Source of the DNA: Thermococcaceae archaeon
GTDB taxonomy: Archaea; Methanobacteriota_B; Thermococci; Thermococcales; Thermococcaceae
Direction of reading: 5' to 3'
DNA: 5,571 nt
NCBI GenBank assembly: GCA_027064745.1
Contig: JAMOPD010000399.1
Span: 1 to 5,571, forward strand
The translations under genes and the position numbers were made by a program. Each line of letters begins with the position of its first letter. The first letter of the stretch is position 1. The notes beneath the pieces are model-generated. The model worked only from the letters and a program-made list of their open reading frames with translations. It had not been told where the DNA came from and did not search any database. Positions 1-5,096 of the stretch are shown here, piece by piece.

Positions 1-1
1 A

Positions 2-871
2 ATGCCATACATTGTTTCAAAGAGACCAGAATGGGATAAGTTCCCTGGAGCTTTCTACTCGCTTGGAGCTGAGGTAATGATGCCTGATGGAAGGACTCTC
101 CAGATTGGGACGATGCATAATTACAAACAGAACTTTGCTAAGGCATACAACATCCTCTATGAGACAGAAGAAGGTGAGCATGAGTATGTGCACCAAACTA
201 CCTACGGAATGAGTGAGCGCCTTTTGGCCGCTGTTATGGCAGTTCATGGAGATGATAGAGGCCTTGTCTTACCGCCTGCTATAGCTCCTATTCAAGTTGT
301 AATCGTGCCAATTCCAAAGAAGGACTCCCCATATGATGTGTATGCCTATGCCAGAGGAATTGCCGAGGAGCTTCGCAGAGCAGGTTTCAGAGTTCATGTT
401 GATGAGAGGGACATAAGACCTGGAAGGAAGTTCTACGACTGGGAGCTTAAAGGAGTACCTCTACGTATAGAAGTTGGCCCGAGAGACATTGAAAATGGAA
501 AAGCTGTGCTTGCAAGAAGGGATACGCTTGAAAAATCCGTGATTGAGAGAAATGAGCTCATCGATAAAGTTAGAGAGACTCTTGATGATGTTCATAAGAA
601 TCTGTATGAGAGGGCAAGAGAATTCCTTGAGAGCCACATAAAGCGCGTGGATACCCTTGAAGAGGCAAAGAAGGTTTTTGAAGATAGGAGGGGAGTTGTT
701 GAGATTCCCTGGTGCGGTGATGAAAACTGTGGTCTTGAAATGGAAGAGATACTCGATGCTAAAATGCTTGGAATCCCACATCCAGAAGAGAAGGCAAAGA
801 TTAAAGGAAAGAAATGTGCTCATTGTGGAAGAGATGCCAAGTTTGTGGCAAGATTTGCCAGAACTTATTGA
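2..871 (+). CDS. proS: Prolyl-tRNA synthetase, C-terminal part (5' end outside window)
   Basis: This class II aminoacyl-tRNA synthetase charges tRNA-Pro with proline in the cytoplasm. The visible 289 residues cover the end of the catalytic core and the C-terminal domains. The stretch [17 protein letters not shown] (residues 30-46) and the motif 3 region [19 protein letters not shown] (69-87) are characteristic of archaeal/eukaryotic ProRS. An anticodon-binding domain follows (about 98-200). The last domain (about 210-289) has four cysteines, C238, C243, C272 and C275, as expected for the zinc site of this subtype. The protein ends in Tyr, a known feature of this subtype whose terminal carboxylate packs near the active site. 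Full-length members are about 480 residues, so roughly the first 190 are missing on the left. The Met at position 2 is therefore almost certainly internal and not the start. The frame is intact to TGA. The convergent neighbour ends 34 nt downstream. Confidence 0.96.
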   Translation: MPYIVSKRPEWDKFPGAFYSLGAEVMMPDGRTLQIGTMHNYKQNFAKAYNILYETEEGEHEYVHQTTYGMSERLLAAVMAVHGDDRGLVLPPAIAPIQVVIVPIPKKDSPYDVYAYARGIAEELRRAGFRVHVDERDIRPGRKFYDWELKGVPLRIEVGPRDIENGKAVLARRDTLEKSVIERNELIDKVRETLDDVHKNLYERAREFLESHIKRVDTLEEAKKVFEDRRGVVEIPWCGDENCGLEMEEILDAKMLGIPHPEEKAKIKGKKCAHCGRDAKFVARFARTY

Positions 872-919
872 TCTTTCGTCTTTCTTAGTATTTCTTGGAG
901 AGAGGTTATCCTTTTATTT
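872..919 (+). terminator. Possible T-rich terminator of proS
   Basis: Pyrimidine-rich DNA follows the proS stop, with several short T clusters (TCTTTCGTCTTTCTT near 872-886 and CTTTTATTT at 911-919). Archaeal RNA polymerase terminates at U-rich tracts without needing a hairpin, and no clear hairpin is seen. The second cluster overlaps the last codons of the convergent gene. No run is longer than four T, so the call is weak. Confidence 0.3.
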
Positions 920-1289
920 CAGTTGTATTGAGGGCGAGTTTGAGGACTTTGATAGCTTCTCTCATGTATTTGTATGCTCTCATCATTTCATAGGGGAATG
1001 GAAAACCATACCTTTCAAAGCCGCCAACAGCTTTTTTGAACTGGATTGTGGCATTGTTGTATAATGCTTGAGCAAGCATAAGGGTCTGATTGTCTACTCC
1101 TGCTGTAACGCTCTCATTATAAAGTTCCTTGAACTGGCCGTCATACTTCATGTATGAATAGTACCAATATATTGAAATTTTTGCAATAGCTTGGGCTCTT
1201 GTAGTTTCTGAGCCAACGTAAAGTGCACTCGTTAGAGGAAGTGTTAGAACCATCAATAAAAGCCCTAATGCCAGAATCTCCTTTTTCAT
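906..1289 (-). CDS. Small secreted helical protein, function unknown
   Basis: This is a 127-residue protein that I do not recognise as a named family. The first about 22 residues are a signal peptide: MKKE, a hydrophobic core LALGLLLMVLTLPL, then T-S-A before LYVGSE as a likely cleavage site. The mature part (about 105 residues) looks almost entirely helical and is rich in aromatic residues (IYWYYSY at 40-46). It has no cysteine and carries four N-glycosylation sequons (N58, N67, N79, N121), consistent with life outside the membrane. No second membrane segment or C-terminal anchor is seen. The start is supported by a near-perfect Shine-Dalgarno sequence five bases upstream and a TATA-like box behind it. 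It is convergent with proS and divergent from the large secreted protein at 1526. By eye it resembles the helical segment of that protein (about residues 302-420), so a stand-alone paralogous domain is possible. That is inference from reading, not from a computed alignment. Confidence 0.85.
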   Translation of the reverse strand: MKKEILALGLLLMVLTLPLTSALYVGSETTRAQAIAKISIYWYYSYMKYDGQFKELYNESVTAGVDNQTLMLAQALYNNATIQFKKAVGGFERYGFPFPYEMMRAYKYMREAIKVLKLALNTTEIKG

Positions 1290-1294
1290 GGTTT

Positions 1295-1303
1295 ATCACC
1301 CCC
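1295..1303 (-). promoter_or_regulatory. Ribosome-binding site of the small secreted protein
   Basis: Read on the minus strand this is GGGGGTGAT, one mismatch from the ideal GGAGGTGAT. Five bases separate it from the ATG at 1289. It fixes the start and shows a leadered mRNA. Confidence 0.8.
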
Positions 1304-1324
1304 GTTAACTAGTATTTAAAATAA

Positions 1325-1341
1325 ACTTTTAAATTTTCTTC
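1325..1341 (-). promoter_or_regulatory. BRE/TATA promoter of the small secreted protein
   Basis: On the minus strand the sequence reads GGAAGAAAATTTAAAAG: a purine-rich BRE followed by a TTTAAAA-type TATA box. The usual spacing of about 25 nt puts the transcript start near 1304-1307, just before the Shine-Dalgarno sequence. That gives a leader of about 15-18 nt, typical for Thermococcales. A second AT-rich stretch at 1315-1323 would start transcription inside the ribosome-binding site and is less likely. Confidence 0.55.
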
Positions 1342-1385
1342 CCTGGGATTCATGTTGTTAGGAATAAGCATGATTTGTCATTATC

Positions 1386-1468
1386 GGACACCCAACAGCA
1401 TACTCTCAGGATAATCCGTGAGAGCGCCTGATAATAAATCTGGCATGCGGGCTGTCTATATCCTGTCC
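1386..1468. ncRNA. Candidate structured RNA element in the divergent intergenic region
   Basis: This 83-nt stretch is about 51% GC, between visibly AT-rich flanks, and it is highly self-complementary. The outer stem is GGACA (1386-1390) with TGTCC (1464-1468). The second stem is ACAGC (1395-1399) with GCTGT (1451-1455). Hairpin 1 is CTCTCAGGA (1403-1411) with TCC-G-TGAGAG (1415-1424), nine pairs with one bulged G and a TAA loop. Hairpin 2 is GCC-T-GAT (1426-1432) with ATC-T-GGC (1438-1444), six pairs around a T-T mismatch with an AATAA loop. Together these make a three-way-junction shape. All pairs are Watson-Crick, so either strand could be the RNA. It lies upstream of both predicted protein-gene promoters and so is probably not a 5' UTR of the + strand gene. 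GC islands in AT-rich hyperthermophile intergenic DNA are a known sign of non-coding RNA. I could not match it to tRNA, C/D or H/ACA guide, or any named RNA. A protein-binding palindromic region is an alternative. Confidence 0.33.
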
Positions 1469-1478
1469 TATGTTTAAT

Positions 1479-1497
1479 GGAAAAGAATTTATACTTA
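1479..1497 (+). promoter_or_regulatory. BRE/TATA promoter of the large secreted protein
   Basis: The sequence GGAAAAGAATTTATACTT is a purine-rich BRE followed by a TTTATACTT TATA box. It predicts a transcript start near 1513-1517 and a leader of about 10 nt containing the Shine-Dalgarno sequence. The AT-rich core is partly symmetrical and also reads as a TATA-like box on the opposite strand. Confidence 0.65.
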
Positions 1498-1516
1498 AAT
1501 TTCCTTCTAAAAATTT

Positions 1517-1522
1517 GGTGAT
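1517..1522 (+). promoter_or_regulatory. Ribosome-binding site of the large secreted protein
   Basis: GGTGAT lies three bases before the ATG at 1526 and matches the 16S 3' end. It supports this start, which directly precedes a signal peptide. Confidence 0.7.
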
Positions 1523-1525
1523 ACT

Positions 1526-3526
1526 ATGAGACGACTGGCGCTGTTTTTAATTGCGGTTATGGTGCTGAGTGTGATTCCATTGGCAGGAATTCCAAGAGTT
1601 GCCGCAAGTGTTCAGCAAACAGCGAAAATAAATCCTACGGACGATACTTGGATAGACGAAGGAGGATGGGTAGATTACAAAACATATCGCTTAAGGGTTG
1701 GAACATATTACGGGAGTGAAGAACGTCCCTATTTAAAATTTAATATCAGCAAATATGTTCCCAAAGCTGCGGTTATTCTAAAAGCAACATTGAATCTACA
1801 TGCATATTATCACTACGGGTCATTATCTCACAATGTTAGTGTCTATGGTGTTCTCGATGATAACTGGGATGAAACTACACTCAGATGGAGCAACCAGCCA
1901 ACAGATGCCGTAGGACCACTTTCATGGGTTATCATAGATCTTCCCAATGGAAATGTCAATGTTGATTACAGCTGGGATGTCACAGACTTTGTAGCAGATC
2001 AGCTCCTTAAAGATGGTGTTGTTAGCTTCTATCTGCATTCCAACAACAGCCATGTAAATACAAAGGATTACATCTATTTTGCCTCAAAAGAGAACAAGTA
2101 CAACCCATGGCCAGAGCTAGAAATCGAATACTACGTTCCAATAGCCGTAAAAGAGCTCCAAGTTCCAAACAGGGCAATTCAGAATTACGATAACAAAATA
2201 AAGGTTGTCCTTGAAAACGGCGGAAAAGCCGCGCAGAACGTCACTTTCCTGCTTTACATTGATGACAAGAGTGTTATAAATGAGACGATAGAACTACCTG
2301 CTGGAGGAGATAAGACAGTAGAATATATCTGGAACCCCGCCATTACAGGAAAACATGAAATAAAAGCTGAAATCGAGGGATATGACTTCAAGTCTAAAGA
2401 AGTCGATGTCATACCAAATCCCAACAAGATAGCCCGTATAATGTCCACATATTATCTCAGTATGTACACTAAAGAATGGAAATCCCTGAATCCGTTGTAT
2501 GAAAACTTCACACAGCTGCTTGAGGAGGTCAGACAGTACAACATAAGCATGGGCGAATTTGAATCTCAGATTCTCAGTGTCGAAGGACAATTACAGCTTG
2601 TAAAGCAGGAGTACCAGAAATATATAACCCTCAAAAGATATTCTGAGGCAACAGGGTCTACATCGCTCTCATTTGCTGCGATGAGGCACATAAGGAAGGC
2701 AGCCTTCCTGAGCAGGGGAATCAAAGATAAACTCGAATATTTAATTCCATTGATGCAGTCTGCGGTCAAAAAAGCTGAGAGCGGCCAGACGGGAGTAACG
2801 ATTAAAGTCACGAAGGTTCTTATTGATGCCTCCCACAACCAGTACTACAACCCAACAAAAAGTGATAGCAATGGAATGAACACGCTTATCGGAAAGATTG
2901 AAAACGACCTTGGCTGGAAGGTAGACATCAATACAGAGCCTATAACATATGAGAAATTGAAGAACTACAATGTTCTCATCATAACTAATCCCAGCAAAGA
3001 TATAACAGACGAAGAAGCACAGGCAATCCAGCAGTTTGTAGAGAACGGAGGAGGACTCTTCATCCTTGGAGAGAGCTATTATGGTCATGTGTACTATAAG
3101 AGCCTTAACAAAGTTGTGGGCAAATATGGAATCGAGTTCAAGGATGACGAGCTTATGGATGATGATAAGAACACAGGTAGATCATGGTTCCCGCTTGTGG
3201 GACTTTACAACCTCGAACACCCTGCAATGAAGTTCCTCAACGAGACGCATGAGATGCTGTACAATGGTGACACCTTGGACATAAGTGGCAATGCTGTTTG
3301 GCTTATAACAGGATACGAAACCGCCTACGCAGAGGACAAAGATAAGAACGTGGTTAAGGAGAAAGGCTCAAAGCCTATCGTGGCTGCAGCTGTCGAAGTT
3401 GGCAGCGGAAGAGTAGTAGCCTATGGTTCAAGCAAGGCCATAAGCGATGCATACTACCAGAGATACATAAACACGAACTGGCCGTTTGTTAAGGGAGTTC
3501 TTCTCTGGCTGGCTCATGCCAGCTGA
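1526..3526 (+). CDS. Large secreted multidomain protein: DNRLRE/CBM96-like, CARDB-like, helical and GATase1-like domains
   Basis: This 666-residue exported protein has no assigned function. Residues 1-27 are a signal peptide (Arg-Arg, hydrophobic core, cleavage likely after VAA). Residues about 33-205 resemble a DNRLRE/CBM96-type beta-sandwich, with the family-like motif W-D-E-T-T-L-R-W-S-N-Q-P (114-125); such domains often bind polysaccharide. Residues about 206-297 look like a CARDB/Ig-like adhesion domain, including VVLENGGKAAQNVTFLLYIDD (227-247). Residues about 300-420 are helical with coiled-coil character. Residues about 425-666 resemble the GATase1-like fold of DUF4350/GIFT-type proteins: LKNYNVLIITNPS, a glycine turn FVENGGGLFILGES (504-517) and a GSGRVVAYGSS end (626-636). 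The protein has no cysteine at all, so this domain cannot work as a Cys-nucleophile amidotransferase and is probably a binding module. Eight N-glycosylation sequons (N73, N103, N173, N238, N252, N327, N339, N572) fit an extracellular location. There is no C-terminal transmembrane or CGP-type anchor, so it is either released or held by partners. Domain names come from reading, not a profile search. Confidence 0.88.
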   Translation: MRRLALFLIAVMVLSVIPLAGIPRVAASVQQTAKINPTDDTWIDEGGWVDYKTYRLRVGTYYGSEERPYLKFNISKYVPKAAVILKATLNLHAYYHYGSLSHNVSVYGVLDDNWDETTLRWSNQPTDAVGPLSWVIIDLPNGNVNVDYSWDVTDFVADQLLKDGVVSFYLHSNNSHVNTKDYIYFASKENKYNPWPELEIEYYVPIAVKELQVPNRAIQNYDNKIKVVLENGGKAAQNVTFLLYIDDKSVINETIELPAGGDKTVEYIWNPAITGKHEIKAEIEGYDFKSKEVDVIPNPNKIARIMSTYYLSMYTKEWKSLNPLYENFTQLLEEVRQYNISMGEFESQILSVEGQLQLVKQEYQKYITLKRYSEATGSTSLSFAAMRHIRKAAFLSRGIKDKLEYLIPLMQSAVKKAESGQTGVTIKVTKVLIDASHNQYYNPTKSDSNGMNTLIGKIENDLGWKVDINTEPITYEKLKNYNVLIITNPSKDITDEEAQAIQQFVENGGGLFILGESYYGHVYYKSLNKVVGKYGIEFKDDELMDDDKNTGRSWFPLVGLYNLEHPAMKFLNETHEMLYNGDTLDISGNAVWLITGYETAYAEDKDKNVVKEKGSKPIVAAAVEVGSGRVVAYGSSKAISDAYYQRYINTNWPFVKGVLLWLAHAS

Positions 3527-3541
3527 CCCTCTAAATTTTTT
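3508..3541 (+). terminator. Hairpin plus T-run terminator overlapping the end of the large secreted gene
   Basis: GCTGGC-TCAT-GCCAGC (3508-3523) is a perfect six-pair stem lying in the last codons, immediately before the TGA. A run of six T follows at 3536-3541 and another of five at 3556-3560. The T-run is enough for archaeal termination. The hairpin could assist or protect the 3' end, but its arms are also coding sequence (LAHAS), so it may be partly coincidental. Confidence 0.5.
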
Positions 3542-3606
3542 ATTCTAATTCACTGTTTTTGGTATATCAACGCTGGCGCACAATAGCTAATTTTCCAATT
3601 CCATAT

Positions 3607-3622
3607 TTCGATATTCATCGAA
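3607..3622. promoter_or_regulatory. Inverted repeat next to the tldD promoter, candidate operator
   Basis: TTCGAT-ATTC-ATCGAA is a perfect 6-4-6 palindrome ending one base before the BRE of the tldDE promoter. Upstream-of-BRE sites in archaea are typical for activators, and overlap with the BRE can also allow repression. It does not match the motifs I know for SurR (GTT-N3-AAC) or TrmBL1 (TATCAC-N5-GTGATA). The regulator is unknown. Confidence 0.4.
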
Positions 3623-3623
3623 G

Positions 3624-3641
3624 CGAAAAGATTTTATATTT
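3624..3641 (+). promoter_or_regulatory. BRE/TATA promoter of the tldDE operon
   Basis: CGAAAAGATTTTATATTT is a strong Thermococcales-type BRE (CGAAAAG) plus TATA box (TTTTATATT). It predicts a transcript start near 3660-3663, right at the Shine-Dalgarno sequence, so the leader is very short (about 10-14 nt before the ATG at 3674). Confidence 0.75.
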
Positions 3642-3661
3642 ACTGAAGCAACTATTCTATA

Positions 3662-3669
3662 GGGGTGAT
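3662..3669 (+). promoter_or_regulatory. Ribosome-binding site that decides the tldD start
   Basis: GGGGTGAT matches the 16S 3' end and stands four bases before the ATG at 3674. The in-frame GTG at 3665 and ATG at 3668 lie within or at the edge of this site and so cannot be its proper starts. Confidence 0.75.
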
Positions 3670-3673
3670 GCGC

Positions 3674-5092
3674 ATGCATGAACTTGTTGAATTTGCAGTC
3701 GAAAAGGCCATGGAACTCGGCGCTTCTTACGCGGAGGCAAGGTTTGAGGAGAAAAACGGGACGGAAGTCGTAATGAAAAACGGCAATCCCGAAGGGCTTG
3801 GAATCCTTGCAGACAGAGGTATGGGCATCAGGGTTCTTGTGGATGGGGGTATGGGCTTTGCAAGCACAAATGTGCTGACGAAGGAGAGCGTTTTCAAAGC
3901 GGTTAAAAAAGCCGTAAAGCTTGCAAGAGCTGCCTCCAAGGTAAGGAGGAGACCGGTAGAATTCAGCGAGGAGAACTTCCATGAAGTTTTCTACGAGGTG
4001 AAGATGAGGAAAGATTTCCGGGACGTAAGTGCGGAGGAGAAAATGGACTATCTGAAGAGAATTGAGGAGAGCGTTTTAGGATCGGGCATAACGGTGCCAA
4101 TGCGCTTTTTGAGCTACCGTGATTTCATATGGCACAAGATTTTCATGAACAATGAAGGTGCCCTAGTTGAGAGCATTATTCCAAGAGTTTCCATAACGTA
4201 CAACCTCGTCGTTTTTGAGGAGGGGCAGATGGAGCAGGCTCCTTTTGTCCAGAGAGCATTTTCCGGCGGACTGGAGCTTATAGAAAAGGACAAGCCGTGG
4301 GAGAGGGCACTCAATGATGTGAAGGCACTCCAGAGGCTTATAAAGGAGGGAAAAGAACCTCCGGAGGGCAGGGTTGATGTTGTCATAAGCCCAGAAGTCG
4401 CTGGGATAGCCGTCCATGAGAGTGTCGGGCATCCCTATGAGCTCGACAGGATAATGGGAAGGGAAGCAGCTCAGGCGGGGGAGAGCTTTGTAAAACCCGA
4501 AATGCTCGGCGAGCGTATTGGGAGCGATGCCGTTACCGTCATAGAAGACCCGACGATACCGAACAGCTGGGGCTTCTACCTCTATGACGACGAGGGAGTT
4601 AAGGCGAGGCCGCGCTATTTGATAAGGAATGGCATAATAAACGAGTTCCTCATGAACAGGGAGTATGCAGCTTACCTCGGAATGAGCTCAAACGCCTCTG
4701 CAAGGGCTATAAACTACAACCGCGAGCCCATAGTTAGAATGGCAAACACCTACCTGGCTCCGGGCGATTACTCCTTCGAGGAGCTGATTGAGGACGTAAA
4801 GCTCGGTGTTTATATGGTATCTTTCAATGAGTGGAACATCGATGACCGCAGATACCAGCAGCGCTACATTGGAAGGGAGGCGTATCTCATCGAAAACGGG
4901 GAGATAAAGCACCCGATCAGAAAGCCAATCCTTGAAATCACCACGAAGGGCCTCTGGAGCAGCGTGGATGCCGTCGGAAAGGAAGTCGAAATGTTTCCGG
5001 GAACATGCGGAAAGGGCGAGCCCGGTCAGGGCGTCCCGGTCTGGATGGGCGGAGCACCGGCGAGGTTGAGGGACGTGGTTCTTAGGAGGTGA
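3674..5092 (+). CDS. tldD: TldD, zinc metalloprotease subunit of TldD/TldE
   Basis: This is the catalytic subunit of the cytoplasmic TldD/TldE protease. In E. coli the complex digests unfolded peptides, trims the microcin B17 leader and degrades the antitoxin CcdA; the archaeal substrate is not established. The protein has 472 residues from the ATG at 3674, close to the usual family length (about 450-480). The N-terminal domain (about 1-225) contains the family-typical stretch EGLGILADRGMGIRVLVDGG (40-59). The zinc-protease motif HEXXXH is present as H248-E249-S-V-G-H253. The sole cysteine, C445 in PGTCGKGEPGQG, is at the place of the third zinc ligand known from the E. coli structure. All expected catalytic and metal residues are therefore present. 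The start was chosen by the Shine-Dalgarno spacing; two upstream in-frame starts would add only two or three residues. It forms an operon with tldE, which begins four bases after the tldD stop. GC content rises toward the 3' end. Confidence 0.96.
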   Translation: MHELVEFAVEKAMELGASYAEARFEEKNGTEVVMKNGNPEGLGILADRGMGIRVLVDGGMGFASTNVLTKESVFKAVKKAVKLARAASKVRRRPVEFSEENFHEVFYEVKMRKDFRDVSAEEKMDYLKRIEESVLGSGITVPMRFLSYRDFIWHKIFMNNEGALVESIIPRVSITYNLVVFEEGQMEQAPFVQRAFSGGLELIEKDKPWERALNDVKALQRLIKEGKEPPEGRVDVVISPEVAGIAVHESVGHPYELDRIMGREAAQAGESFVKPEMLGERIGSDAVTVIEDPTIPNSWGFYLYDDEGVKARPRYLIRNGIINEFLMNREYAAYLGMSSNASARAINYNREPIVRMANTYLAPGDYSFEELIEDVKLGVYMVSFNEWNIDDRRYQQRYIGREAYLIENGEIKHPIRKPILEITTKGLWSSVDAVGKEVEMFPGTCGKGEPGQGVPVWMGGAPARLRDVVLRR

Positions 5093-5093
5093 T
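5085..5093 (+). promoter_or_regulatory. Perfect ribosome-binding site of tldE overlapping the tldD stop
   Basis: GGAGGTGAT is a full nine-base match to the archaeal 16S 3' end. It encodes the last two Arg codons and includes the TGA of tldD. It lies three bases before the tldE ATG at 5097, so the two genes are translated in close succession. An ATG at 5092 is followed at once by TAA and cannot be a start. Confidence 0.85.
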
Positions 5094-5096
5094 GTA

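Noticed and set aside
2..4. ATG at the left edge as the true start of proS
   Set aside because: The protein would lack motifs 1 and 2 of the class II catalytic core. Family length shows that about 190 residues lie upstream, so this Met is internal.
461..823. Minus-strand open frame of 120 codons opposite proS
   Set aside because: It lies wholly opposite conserved ProRS sequence and reads as a low-complexity Phe/Leu/Ser-rich antisense translation.
657..1064. Open frame of 135 codons on the + strand spanning the end of proS and the next gene
   Set aside because: It overlaps proS in another frame and runs antisense through the secreted gene. It has no Shine-Dalgarno sequence or recognisable protein pattern, while both overlapped genes are well supported.
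1386..1468. tRNA gene or fragment
   Set aside because: There is no TTC-type T-loop, no D-loop GG pattern and no seven-base acceptor stem with a matching anticodon arm.
1371..1470. Box C/D or H/ACA guide RNA in the structured intergenic stretch
   Set aside because: CTGA (1428-1431) and TGAT-like words occur, but no correctly spaced C/D plus C'/D' set is present, and no kink-turn plus 3' ACA at the required distance was found on either strand.
2798..3523. Active glutamine amidotransferase or peptidase in the C-terminal domain of the large secreted protein
   Set aside because: The whole protein contains no cysteine, so the usual GATase1 nucleophile is missing, and no HEXXH or Ser-His-Asp pattern is evident.
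3587..3982. Minus-strand open frame covering the tldD promoter and 5' end
   Set aside because: It is opposite the conserved TldD N-terminus and the strong + strand promoter. Its Cys/His-rich look comes from antisense of Ala/Lys/Gly codons, and no ribosome-binding site fits.
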